Shown here: piece by piece, positions 47,071 through 58,559 of the stretch | Numbering within the stretch: position 1 is the stretch's first letter | Layout: each line of letters starts with the position of its first letter | NCBI GenBank assembly: GCA_026936325.1 | Contig: JAPTHN010000006.1 | Location: forward strand, 32,815,296 to 32,879,295 | Length of the DNA: 64,000 nucleotides | Origin: Platynereis dumerilii | Lineage: Eukaryota; Annelida; Polychaeta; Phyllodocida; Nereididae | Direction of reading: 5' to 3' | Program-made: the position numbers and the translations under genes | Notes under the pieces: generated by a model | Told to the model about the DNA's origin: nothing | The model's database searches: none | The model's input: only the letters and a program-made list of their open reading frames with translations

Positions 47071-48000
47071 GGACAATGTCTTAAAATATGATATTTCTCT
47101 TTAAAAAAAAACCAGAATCAGTATGAGTCCTAAATAAATAACAATCTCGCAAGTCCTTGACTAAAGCACCCCCTGTAGGAACTTTTCAGAATGACACTTC
47201 AATTCTGAAATGAGAAACTTTACTTGGAACTAGGACCCGGAACTTTTTTACTGGCATATCTGTATAGTCCTTGTCAGGACTCAACAATCTGGAACATGTC
47301 GCGCTTTGATCCATGTTGTATTTTTTATCATAACATTATGTGCAAGTCAAGTTAATGTGATTTTAAGAATATTGTCTGCGTCGTCGCAAAAATTTGTGTT
47401 AAACTCTGAATTTTGCTCGGAAAAAAATTGGGGCAATTCTTAGACAACATGGTGAAATTTTCTGAAATATTTCTTATAAAATGCTGAATTCTAAGGGTCC
47501 GAACCATTGAGATATTGTTTGCTACATTTTGAAATGTATAAAACTCCAATTTTCAAATTGTCCTGTAAAATTAAAAGTAGTGTTGCAGCGCTAATATTTC
47601 GGCTATTATCATCTGTTTGGCCATTATTTAAAATGGTGTCTTCTATTTTAGTGTAACTTGTTGGTAAGATCATATTTTACTACAAAAACTGAAATGTGAT
47701 AAACAAGTCAAAAGGCAGACAGGAAATGGTCACAGCTGAATTATTTTTGGCACAAAGACACCAGTTGATCTAAGGATCGATACCATATAATTTGTTTTGT
47801 CCAAAAGAAATTCTTTGCAAAAATTATAAGCCAAAATCAAGTGTTGCGTTTCTTTTGCTGGTGATTGTATAACTGAAGAATGTTTGTAAATTAGCTTTTT
47901 AGCTGTTCTTGTATCCTAGGTGCACTTGGATACAAACAGACAATTGTTCCAGAATAGTGAATGAACTGAACCAGTTAAGCATATCACATGTCATATCAAT
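47071..48000. other. Intergenic, no gene
   Basis: No coding frame or repeat family recognised. Confidence 0.3.
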
Positions 48001-48329
48001 ATGCATATCAAAGAAGCAAATTTGTCAGCTACATGAAGATAAAAGTATCTGGAAAACTCATCCAAATTAATTTCAAATCAGAACATGTCAAAATGCAATA
48101 ATTATGCTTATAATAAAAGGTTTTTCATCTGTGAATATATTTTTTTATGAAGGCACACATTGGGCAGGTGATATTTCAAGATCAAAGAAAGAAGCCTTAC
48201 CATTTGAAAAAATAACACTACTCTATTAATAATGTACTTATCGTATGCATCACTCTGAAGTGCAATTGATGAGAGTGTAAACAAACTTTGACATATGACA
48301 AATGCTAGAGACATTGTCAAAGGGGGCAT
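48000..48329 (-). pseudogene. Signal-peptide exon of unknown secreted-protein family, copy 3
   Basis: The minus frame begins MPPLTMSLAFVICQSLFTLS, a good signal peptide, and continues IALQSDAYDKYI. A donor-like CAAATG|GTAAGG occurs after 43 codons, but protein similarity to copy 1 (10552-10225) runs past it and then breaks by frameshifts and stops by about 48110. It is head-to-head with gene B, roughly 100 bases from that gene's 5' exon. Could be a live short exon or a decaying one. Confidence 0.4.
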
Positions 48330-48419
48330 GAAAGATAAATATGCATTGTTGTCCTATGCATCATTTACCACATGAGTTTCATGAATGAGTGACTAATATA
48401 TGATTCCACGTGGGATGCA

Positions 48420-48490
48420 TTTTCTACACTTGTATCTTCTGGTGACGAGGTAGGACAGCAGGAGAGCCAAACCAATTATCTGCAATTGAG
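48420..48490 (+). other. 5' UTR exon (3' part) of LRR-PAN gene B
   Basis: Ends at ATTGAG|GTAAGAGACTC, the same donor as in gene A. The acceptor TTTTTCCAG ends at 48683, 18 bases before the ATG, giving a 193-bp intron. The start of this exon is not determinable. Confidence 0.55.
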
Positions 48491-48701
48491 GTAAGAGACT
48501 CCGCATCCAGTACAGCAAATATTGTTACCAAAGCTTTTTAATCTTATTAAGAACTGTTGTCTTATTTAATTTCTAAAAATGTAAGGTAAAGTATTGATGG
48601 TAGTAATAAATATAACATACAGTCATATACACAATATGAATTAGTCAGAATGCAAATGACTAAAACATTTTTTCTTTTTCCAGGATTGCCAGAACGAAAC
48701 C

Positions 48702-50511
48702 ATGAATCTATTAACACCATTGTTTTTAATAAGTATGTTTAATGGCATTATTTTGCAAACATATAAAAAGCAAAATATGGGTCTCACAACCATCCCTACG
48801 GATATCCCTCTTGATACAACCAAACTATTCTTAGGTAAAAATGCAATTACAAATATCTTTGGGCATGAATTAATGAATTTCACATCTTTAATTTATTTGA
48901 CATTGGGAACTAACTTAATATCTTCTATTGCCCCAGATGCATTCAATAATTTACAAAACCTTGAAGAGCTTATTCTGACAAAGAATAAATTAACAATTAT
49001 AGTATCAGGAACATTCAATGGTTTATCTTCCCTACAGAAACTGTTGTTAAATAAAAACAGAATTGTATCAATAGCAGATGATGCCCTGATTCTACCCATG
49101 CTCACTGAATTCAAAGCCAGTGTTAATAGACTCACTACGCACCCTAACATTTCAAGACTGCCGAACCTAAAATCAATCGACCTTAATGCAAATAGTCTAA
49201 CTGTACTGCAAAATAATACCTTTGAAAACAACCATATACTGGAATATATCTCAATGAGGTATAGTAAAATTCAACAGTTTCCTCCACTAGGCGCTATTTG
49301 CAGAAGTATAAAGACCTTCGATATGAGAAACAATAGACTAACTAGTCTAGCTGCTAATGCTTTCATGGGATGCAATCAACTGAGTCACCTTTTTTTGACA
49401 GTAAATAGCCTAACATCCATTGAATGGATAGCATCTCTTGGACCTAAACTACAAGAATTACTAGTAGGCAAAAACCTTTTATTGGGGTATATAACTGAAC
49501 ATAACTTCATCAACATGAGTGGAGTGAAACTTATTGACATGTCAGATAACCAAATTGAATCATTCTCCACTAAAAGTTTGGAATACATGCCTAATCTAGA
49601 TACACTTAATCTGAAGAACAACAGGATATCGTTCATCGATGACCCTTTTCCCTGGTGCTCTGGATCAGCATGCCAGTCTCTGAATATCCAGCTTGATGGC
49701 AATAATTCAACTTGTGACTGGAAGTTCTGCTGGGCAAAGTACTTCTCTGGTATAAACCTTGAAAGAGATGGATGTTTCGCGAAGGACTGGTCTAATGTAA
49801 CATTTGATGACTTACGCTGTGAGAGTAAGTGCTTCAACCATTCATTTTTTACAGGGAGTCAGGGCTCACTATGAGGTGATAAAATATATGTTATTCCATC
49901 CATGTATTGAAAATTTGATTACTTCAAGGAAAAATGACAATCGTTATTACGAATCCTTGAAATTGTTAGCCATGCAAACTTGCAAGCTATATTAATGAAA
50001 CATACAGACAAAATTAGGTGTTAAATCTAACATAATATGAACTTAATCATCCCATTTTCCTACGGATGCGTCAATTACATCTGAATTCAGCAACAAAATA
50101 AGAGAGGGTGTGACTTTTACACCGTGTTTGCTAAAGCTTGATGCATTTAAAAATGATTTTAAAAAACTGTGACCAACAACAGACTGAGTGTCAGAAGCTT
50201 TGACACTTAAATTTCACACTAGAGGTCATGCCAGTTCAGTTATTATGCTATTACAATTTTCTCTCTCAGTCTATTGACACAATCTCTCGCTCTTTTTTGT
50301 GTTTTGTTTTTCAGTTCAGTACATCATGTTCAAGAAACCCCAGGGACACTATTCCGCATACTTTAAGAGTCACATTGCATTTAGTTCTAACTACGCAACA
50401 TACATGGAAGAGGACATTCTTGAAACAGGATGTGCAGAATGGTGTCTTGAACAAGAACCTTGCAAATATTACCAGTATGGTGACTTCAGTAACTGCACCA
50501 TATGGAATTGA
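48702..50511 (+). CDS. LRR-PAN gene B, secreted leucine-rich repeat protein with C-terminal PAN/Apple module
   Basis: Exons 48702-49824 and 50315-50511 join in phase 1 (GAGA|GTAAGT, TTTTTCAG) to 439 codons. Residues 1-19 form a signal peptide. A cysteine-free N-cap (GLTTIPTDIPLDTTKL) is followed by about eleven LRRs with the LxxLxLxxNxI pattern (residues 43-305). The LRRCT-like cap has CDWKFCW, DGC and RC cysteines. The second exon adds a 65-residue module with CAEWCLEQEPCKYYQY and NCTIW, resembling the core of PAN/Apple domains. There is no transmembrane helix, so the product is probably secreted. LRR ectodomains usually bind proteins or microbial ligands and PAN modules bind proteins or sugars, so a recognition role is a guess. 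Divergent in arrangement to the exon at 48329. Paralogue of the interrupted gene A, with strong protein identity. Confidence 0.88.
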
Positions 50512-50742
50512 AGAAGAAATAAGGTGACCTGGGTAACTGCACCACATGGACCTGAATAAGAAATATGGTGACCTGTATAAGTGCACATTACATGTATAGT
50601 GACTTAAATAAGTGCACCATATGGACCTAATTAATAAGAATATGGCGACCCTTGTAAGTGCTGATAATGGTGACCTGGGTAACTGCACCACATAGACTGG
50701 AAGAACCATTATGGTGACCTGGGTAACCACTCCATGCGGATA
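50476..50742 (+). repeat. Tandem copies of the C-terminal codons running into the 3' UTR, gene B
   Basis: The final coding unit TATGGTGACTTCAGTAACTG (YGDFSN) is followed after the stop by about six diverged units, such as GGTGACCTGGGTAACTGCAC at 50523 and 50679. Spacing is 35-60 bases. The units still spell GD..NCT in places but are interrupted by stops. Confidence 0.8.
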
Positions 50743-50822
50743 TAATTATGATCAATCAAAATCACAACCAAAACTCTGTATTGTCTCTTTTGATGAAAGT
50801 TTGCAGATTTTTTTGGTCATAC

Positions 50823-50828
50823 AATAAA
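50823..50828 (+). promoter_or_regulatory. Poly(A) signal of LRR-PAN gene B
   Basis: ATACAATAAAGACTAAAATAA, about 310 bases past the stop; conserved with gene A. Confidence 0.7.
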
Positions 50829-51676
50829 GACTAAAATAAAGGGTCATATTCTTTTTCATATTTAACAGTCATAGACAAGACTTTGTGAAACAGCTGCTCT
50901 CGCAAGTAAATGGGTCATATATCACAATTCTGTGACCGTTGAGATTTTTAGTACCCCACCCTTAGGTTTCAAGAGTATTTTTAGTACCCCCCCTCGACGT
51001 AACCCTTTTTTTCTGTGTCTCAACTATAATATGGGTTTTATATTTACTCCAAGAATGGGATAATTTGATTGCGATCCACAGTCTCACATATAATGCATGT
51101 CGACAGCAGGTTGAATCTACATTATTAATATATCATAAGAAGAAACTCTTTTGTATACATAGATTCACTTGTGAATTTTCTGAAGATCAAATAATTCACC
51201 AACAGCAAAGGGACTAACTCATTCAATTACTAATTGGTCATGGCCAAGCTAAATAACTGGTATAATGCCCTGGCCAAAATAGCTTGGAGTGGCACCAATG
51301 TTGAACAAGAGTAGGAGCCATGAGGAATCGGAAATTAAAAGGGCCCTTCACCATTCACAAGTTTTACGCTGTGAACTGCCAATATTTGGATGGGAGATCT
51401 TCTGAAATTGTTTAAATATTTGGTTTGGTGGCCGTCAACTTGGCCAGGATCAATGAACTTCGACCAATGAATATAAAAAGGTTTGCAATGTGTGATGAGA
51501 ATTCACAAGAACATTTAATGTGAACTTTTTTCTGTAGTTATCAGAATTCATTGTTGGTTGGAGCCAAAATACAAAAACAAACTTAAACTAAAAACACACA
51601 AAGAATGTTTCTTGGAGGCCGGTTAACTCTCTTCCAGCTGCAGGTGTCTTAAATATCAATAACTGATGTAAAATTA

Positions 51677-52209
51677 GTGTTTCCAAAGAGTCTCGATTGA
51701 CACCTCTCGAGAATGGTCATGGTCTAGTGCATGAGAATCGAGAATTTCTCGAGAAATCTAGGACACTGTCCAGCCATTGGCACAATTATAAAACAAGAGA
51801 GATTTAATCTTGCCATGGATCGCATTTTTTGGCTTTTATGATATCTTTTATAGTTTTAATGTTAATCTGTGTGTTTTGTTTCCTATAAATCACAGCTAAA
51901 CATCCAGATATTACACAATTTTAAAACATTTGTACTAGTTCAACTTCAGCATTTATCAGGTATACAATGGGGATTATCATCAACAGATATTTAAATTGAA
52001 CAATGGAGCAAGTACAGAATAACAATAATATCAAGCAAAACAAAACAACAATCCAATGTTTTGTAACCGTTACAAACATAAACATATGAACACCATGTCA
52101 AACAATGATCAACACTTCAATTCTCGAGACTCGCTCGGGGAGACGAGAAAATCATGAGTCGTTGTTGATCTTGAGACTTCTCGAGAACTCTCGCTCTCAT
52201 TGGAAACTG
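51677..52209 (+). mobile_element. TA-flanked CTCGAG-word MITE, copy 2
   Basis: 533 bp, inverse to 25279-25807. Ends GTGTTTCCAAAGAGTCTCG and, reverse-complemented, CAGTTTCCAATGAGAG, with TA at both flanks. TCTCGAGA words occur near both ends. Confidence 0.85.
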
Positions 52210-53930
52210 TATGTAAAATGTACTATTCAATAACTGGAAATGAGAGTTGAGACTGTATGCTTAGTTTGAATGAGATTTGTCAGATAGGGCGACCCACAAA
52301 GTTCGAACAAATAGTAACAGAATGCTTCAGGTAATATCTTTCTCTGCTTTGCTGAAATGATCTTGCAGTGCATGCCGCTAAAAATGAGGGGACTGTGAAA
52401 ATTGTACTTCGTGTCTCACGACAGGCGGAAGACATGCCGTCATCTTATTTTTGATATAGGAACCACCGAGGCTGCTTGATAGGTCACTGGCAAGAAAAGG
52501 CTTTCAGATTTGTCATAACAATGATCAACACTTTTAAGTGTTTTAAAGAAGCGTATTCATAATGCCACAGTAATCCTTGTATGTCAGTTACCAACAAGCA
52601 GTACTAGTCGCTGTAAATCAGATATGATACTGATCATAACACTCTGTTCTCATTCGACAAAACAAATTTATTGGCTGCAAACTAGTTTTCTTTTTGGTCA
52701 TTGTCTTTCCTCTGTTTTTCTTGTTTTCCTTCTGTTGTGGATTTTTTTTTAACTTGTAAGGTGATTTTACTGTTTGGACCAGATAGTTTGCATTCCTATA
52801 ATAATATGTATCTTAAGAGACATCCATCACTTTTGTCTAATATGGCTATGATGCCATATATCATTTATCATGATCCTTTAGTAAGCAATAATAATGACAA
52901 TTGTCTAGTGATGCTTTATGGAACAATCTTTGTGATATTTATTTCTCCTGTATCTCCTTGATCATTGTAAATTATAGAGTGGCATTGATACTGACATGTA
53001 ATTTTAGCAAATAAAAGATGGTTTCTTCCTGCAAATTTCATCGAACTTCTAATCTTAGACGGATAATATTACTGAGGTTAATAAAACTAGCATTAAGACA
53101 ATATAATATTCGCGCAGCGAAACGGCCACAGGCCGTTTCGCAAAGCAAAACTTAGCACAAGAAAGGTTTCAAAATTCTGTGCAGTGATGGTCTCAACATC
53201 AATGGTCGACAGCAAGAAATTAGGTCAAGTGGGACCAGCTTCTTATCAATGATTTAGTTTCGAATTTAACAAAACATGACATATTCATATTCAAAAGTGT
53301 CTTAAAAATTCTATATTCTCCAGTAATGTTCCCTGAATCTATAATTTTTATTGAATAGTCAATTATAAGAATTGAAAAGCTTAATTATATTAATTATATT
53401 ATTAACATTCATTTCATTTCAAAACAAACAACAAGAAAACATAACAAAATTAAAGTTACATAATTTTTGTCAACTGATGATTATGTAACAGTGAGCAATT
53501 AATCTACATGCAGATCATGTTATTGTTTTTGTTATCAGTATTATGTAATATCAACAATCTAGCATAGACTTTAATTTGGCAGCTTTCAGTGTTGTCTTCC
53601 TTTTTACTATTTAGCTCATTATTTATCAATTTTATTCATCCTCAATCCTATTTATTTGCTATCCTATGTATGTATGTATGTATGTATCTATCTGTCTATC
53701 TATATATTCTTTTTTAAATCTATTTTAAATTATCTTTCCAATAGTTTCTAGAATAGTAAATTTCTGTCTATCTTTTAATATATCCCTCCTTCAATTTCTC
53801 TGAAACAGTAACATAACTGCGCGAATTTCATGGCTGTGCCATTTACATATTAATTATGAAACCAAATATGATACCAAAAAATAATTCATTACAATTACAT
53901 ATCATCAGATACCTTGGGTTACCAATGGGG
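52210..53930. other. Intergenic, AT-rich, no gene
   Basis: No convincing gene. Contains the GC hairpin at 53117 and a (TATG)n/(TATC)n run at 53670-53705. Confidence 0.35.
53117..53141. other. Perfect 11-bp GC hairpin
   Basis: GCGAAACGGCC-ACA-GGCCGTTTCGC stands alone within AT-rich DNA. It resembles a rho-independent terminator stem in form, but no T run or gene adjoins it. Confidence 0.7.
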
Positions 53931-54030
53931 TTTTGGCATACACATTAGCTGACTGGCAAAAACTTCACTGCAGATTGGATGAGATTCTCCACAATCGCAT
54001 CATTGGACTGTAGCACTAGGACAGCCTAGG

Positions 54031-55404
54031 AGGGAGGATAGCTCAGTTGGTAGAGCATCGCGCTCCTATAGTGAAATGCTGTGCCTGCATGGGTCAGCCT
54101 CTCTATGAGTCTCTATGTACTACACTTCAACCTCTCTATTACGACCACTAGTTGTTCCAAGCCAAGGTGGCCGCATTAGCGAAGTGGCCGTAATGCAGAG
54201 GTTGTCAATTTCCTTGAAATGGCCACTAGGGGCCGCCACTACGAAATGCCATAATTGGGGGCGACTATGCTGCCACTAGGGGGTGCTGGCTGACTGACGA
54301 ACATGGCACTGTCCTTTCTGACACAAAAGCTGTGAAGTGCAATTTATTTGGTCTATAGAAATTAATTTAGAATAGTCTTTATTTTCTTTTATTGTAATTA
54401 TATTACGAGACAAGTTAAGAGTCCACAAGTTAAGAGTCCACAATTATGATCATATCACTTTTAAAATCCGTATTCCTGACTTTAATATTGCTCCGAGTGG
54501 CCCTCCTTAACAGCAGTATCAATGCAAGCTATCTCCTTCTTTAACTTATTAATCATACAAAATTCAGCCTTCATTCGTCTGTTTATTAAAAGCAAAGTTA
54601 AAAAAAAAATCCAAATTAAAGTATGATAAAGACAGATTCAATATAAAGACATGTTAAGTGAATGGAGTACAATTAAGATAATACCAGTTGGCAGATTTCA
54701 ATTGGTGGCTTATAGCTCGAATCGCTAATTGCATTTAAGAAAGCTTCACAGTCCACACTTGCCCTTCAATGCCAATTAGGAACAAAACTTGAGTTGCTTG
54801 ACCCCAATTTATGCAATTATGCTTTTTGATATATATCTCGATTGACAATAGCATAGAGCCTTCAATTGGCTTGCTGGTTTTCCAATGGAGTAAAGCTAAC
54901 AAGCGGACAGACAGCACGTCGCCGATGTGCATTTCTGTTTGATACAAAAGTATCAGGTGCTTGATACAACACTGGTCGTATTAGCTGAGGTCAGAATGAC
55001 CATTTTGTACACTGGAAAGTGCCCGTAATTGCGAGTTGGCCATAATAACGAGGTGCCCGTAATAGAGAGGTTTTATTAAGCATAAAAGACAAGTAAAATA
55101 TTTGGTTCCAGGCCTTTGTGGTCGTAATGGCGAGGTGCCCGTATTAGAGAGGTGGTCGTAAGGTGAGGTTGGAGTGTATAAATAACCCCCACTTGTCCAA
55201 GCCCAAGGGATGTTAAATAGAGGCGGGTTGAATCCAATGTTCTATACTGGGGCAACTAAAAGACTCTGGACATCCCTGAATTAATAGGGTATGTACCAGA
55301 CTCACAGCCTTGCCATCTCTCATATACATATATCATACGGCGATCGCCACACTACATAATTGTAAACATAATGACGGTGTGAGGTTCATATTAAGGAAGA
55401 AGAA
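54031..55404 (+). mobile_element. tRNA-derived SINE, interrupted
   Basis: GGATAGCTCAGTTGGTAGAG at 54037 is a perfect tRNA-like A-box region. A clear B box is missing. The SINE runs to 54122, is broken by the element at 54123-55176, and seems to continue to about 55404. Exact ends not fixed. Confidence 0.5.
54123..55176. mobile_element. TA-flanked element with GGCCGTAAT/AGAGAGG words
   Basis: Ends CACTTCAACCTCTCTATTAC and, reverse-complemented, CACTCCAACCTCACCTTACG, with TA at 54121 and 55177. Variants of GTGCCCGTAATAGAGAGGTT recur near both ends. The interior has no long frame. Confidence 0.8.
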
Positions 55405-55970
55405 GGGGCCTTTCCTGACTGTCTGGCTTCGATAATTTACCTTTACTTTAATTGGCCTTTTTGCATTTGGGGATATCTGAATCTAACACAATCACTGCAG
55501 AAAACAGACAAAATAAGATTTCTATCTCCAGTCGAGTAATGCGCACATCAAGTTGAGTGAATGAACTATAGGAGAGGTTGTACGGCCAGCATAAAAGTAT
55601 GAGAGTAATCAGACTCCAAACATGAAATACGGTGATTGCATCTCTCAGATTGTATTAACTTTCTATAGCTTACCATGTGATACAATGATGATAATTATTC
55701 ATTTCTAGACTGCCAACGGATAGCAAAATAATAAATCTGTATGATCATTTTGTATGAATGGCAAACGATACATAGTCCCCAAAATGTGATTTAAAATAAG
55801 CCACAGCATCGAATATCAACCAAAAAGACATCCACTGTTTCCACTTTATCTTACCTAGAAGAGATTAGTTTCGGCTCTAACATGTACAGTTTTTGGAAAG
55901 CAAGCTACAATACATAATGGCACATGTTCATAATATCAATTTGCCAACTTGATGAAGCAAAATCCTGAGA

Positions 55971-57850
55971 CTGACTTGGCTCAACATTTTCTACAGAAAT
56001 GTTTTAATATTGGGTTTCGAAACGCTCCACTGGTCTAGGTCTACTTTAAAAACATAAATTAAACTTTTGAAGAGCAAAAGCATGCTGTGATTTCCTTTTA
56101 TGCACTATCCGATAAAGGACATGAAAACATATTATTAGATCAGATACTATTCTACAAAAAGATGTATGAGCTCACTTAAAGCATGGGTTGCACTAATGAA
56201 GAGAAGATCACGGTAGTCTAGCATTTAGGCAACATCATATCTCCCTTGGTGGGCAGCTCGAAATTACATGGTGCCATAAAATGAAGCGGCCTCACCCATA
56301 GTGTTGACATCCACAACCCAAAGGTGCCAAATGTTTTAGCAAGGCTGTGTATAATGAGAAGTCCGGTGATGTACAGATGCTAACTTGCAAGATTTAGAGT
56401 TCTGAGATGAGTTTGGTAATGTCACACATGCCAGGAAGAAAAAGGAGTTTTAGAAGCAGCAATTCAATGCAAACTGCTTAGAAGTGATTTCACATTAATT
56501 TTTGTATCAGCATTTCAGCCAACGATGAGATAGTTCTCACACACAGTGTGGTTTGAATCTAACGCATTGAGGACAGACATACATTATAATAAAACACACT
56601 CAGAGTGGTGAATAAAAAGTATTTACCTTTCACAGTTATTATTTGTGTTTGCAACATGAGATTAGGATAAAACAGTCGTAGAATATATAGGCATATTCAA
56701 GGTGTAGCACTAAAGAGAAACTCATTTTCTTTGTAATCTTCTCAAAAGCATCAGTTCGAGGCTATGCATTCCACTCACAGAAATAAAATTATTTGTGAAG
56801 CAATGAATAATTCAATTAGGCTATTTAAATGGCTTCCTCTTAATGCAATTACTTATCGGCAAAACAATAAAGACAGCAAAATGTCAACGGACAATTTTCA
56901 TTAATTGAAATGTTTTTTGCAAAGCGATGGACAGAATTTCAAGTGTCTTAATGGACAAAGCTCTTTAGTTTTCATTATTTATGAGACATTTTTAGGGGAG
57001 AAATTTGTAAAATTCAATGAAATGTCAAAACTTGATCACAAAATGATTAATGATGTTACCGTGACACAACTAAAATACCTATAGCTTCGAATTCCACATA
57101 GTGAAATGCAATTAGGCTCTAATGTGGAAAAATGGCCCTTTTATTATTGGCAACATCTAAGTGCTTCCTATGTGAAGCTATTGCACTAATCAAAAGGCCT
57201 CAATTGTTCAGATAACTTGTTGAATTGAAAACATGATTGGATTGTCCCCAAATGTGTTTTGGAATTAAGTGTCGTTAAAAAAGTGATCTCTCCACCATTG
57301 ACAATCAAAATGGGAGATCTTTGTTTTATATGTGTTGATGGGTGGTACCAGGCTGCAGTTTGATGTTGAAATGTTTTTTATGCTCTATATCTATGAAAGA
57401 ATCATAAACAAAACTGCAAAATAGCAGTGACAGTGTTGTTAGCACATTTCAAAAGTTTTGCTCATAGACTAAAAGTAACTTATTATAAAGTAATCTAATT
57501 TGTAATAATCTCAATCTATCAGTAACCTTACTCTCACAAGTAATATTTAGCATGACTGGATGACTTTTCAGAAAAAGTAATCAGTAACTAGTTTCTTTGA
57601 ACAAGTAAAGAAAACAACATTGAGTCTGGGGGAACTACATTAAATTGCAAAAGGGATTTTATGTTCTGTATGACTCCATAACAAAGCTATGAGAAACAGT
57701 AACTAAGTTTTATGATTGTTATATTTTATATGCATGGATAGTGACTCATTATGACTCAGCTTGAAAAGCAGTTAAATTGTTGTATGTTTTAGGCAAGCTA
57801 ATTGACTCGGATATTGCTCTGGAATTTGCACTGATGGTGCCAAAACACTG
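55971..57850. other. Long unique-looking AT-rich region
   Basis: No gene or known repeat. 56800-57250 has many TAAT-core words (ATTAATTGAAATG, AATGATTAATGATG) and little sign of repeat decay, so it might be regulatory; this is speculative. Confidence 0.25.
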
Positions 57851-57981
57851 CCCATGCCGTTTGATGCGATATTGCATAGCCAACCTTGCTTGGAGTACCC
57901 TTGGACTGTAAACACTGAATTGCTGAGCTGCCAGCTCAAACTACTGTGTCAATCATCCATTTGTGATATTTCGAAAAAAGG

Positions 57982-58240
57982 CAGTGATGGAAATGGAAAA
58001 TTTCGTCGGAGGAGCTCTCAATTTGTGAGGCAGCGGCTCGTCACTCAAAATTTTGAACAGGGAAAGAATTCTTCCACCAGCGCATAATTATGGCTAAAAA
58101 CACCATGAGGACTGAAAAAGTAACATGATAATTGTAAATTCACCTCTGGTCATTGGGGGAGCTGTAACTGGGTACAGCTCTCCATGTTTTTTGGTCAAGG
58201 GAGCTCAGCTTCCCCAAACTCCATCCCATTTCCATCACTT
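57982..58240. mobile_element. hAT-type MITE with perfect 8-bp duplication
   Basis: AAAAAAGG at 57974-57981 and 58241-58248. Ends CAGTGATGGAAATGG and, reverse-complemented, AAGTGATGGAAATGG. 259 bp, containing GGAGCTC words near both ends. The 77-codon frame over its left edge is chance. Confidence 0.9.
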
Positions 58241-58559
58241 AAAAAAGGTATTTGAAATGTGTCAGAACTAATCAATCCAACCAATGACACTGTTAAGAGT
58301 TATTCAAGACATTAGCGAACTGCTACGGTCGATTAAGCTGTAGCATTCTTAACCAACATACTTGCACATTTAGCTGAGAATACAAAAAAAGAGATAAGGC
58401 TTAGGGTTGCTGTATTGTCTAAGAACAGATTAACAGGAAACAAGAAAACCAGGAGGCCAGCTGATCTGGTGGGACCGGACATTGGGGACAGTTGGACCAT
58501 GAATGTGGAATCATTTATCTTTGTTTGTGGCAGCTGCGCCATGTTAAGGTATACATTTG

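Larger units (their letters stand above)
53930..55970 (-). repeat. Duplicated segment S, copy 2, split by SINE and MITE
   Basis: 53930-54030 and 55405-55970 match 46430-47070, for example ACATGAAATACGGTGATTGC against the similar block near 46750 and GTGATACAATGATGATAATT. The break at about 54031 and 55405 holds a tRNA-related sequence and, inside that, a TA-flanked element. Confidence 0.75.

Noticed and set aside
49385-49837. 150-codon minus-strand open frame
   Set aside because: Shadow of the LRR exon of gene B; the corresponding frame in gene A is present only as the same mirror effect.
53670-53705. TATG/TATC array as a regulatory array
   Set aside because: Plain microsatellite with no flanking structure.
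54037-54110. Functional tRNA gene on the plus strand
   Set aside because: Only the A-box half is tRNA-like; the B box and acceptor stem are missing.
57854-58087. 77-codon open frame
   Set aside because: It crosses the edge of a hAT-type MITE with an 8-bp duplication, so it cannot be an ancestral gene.
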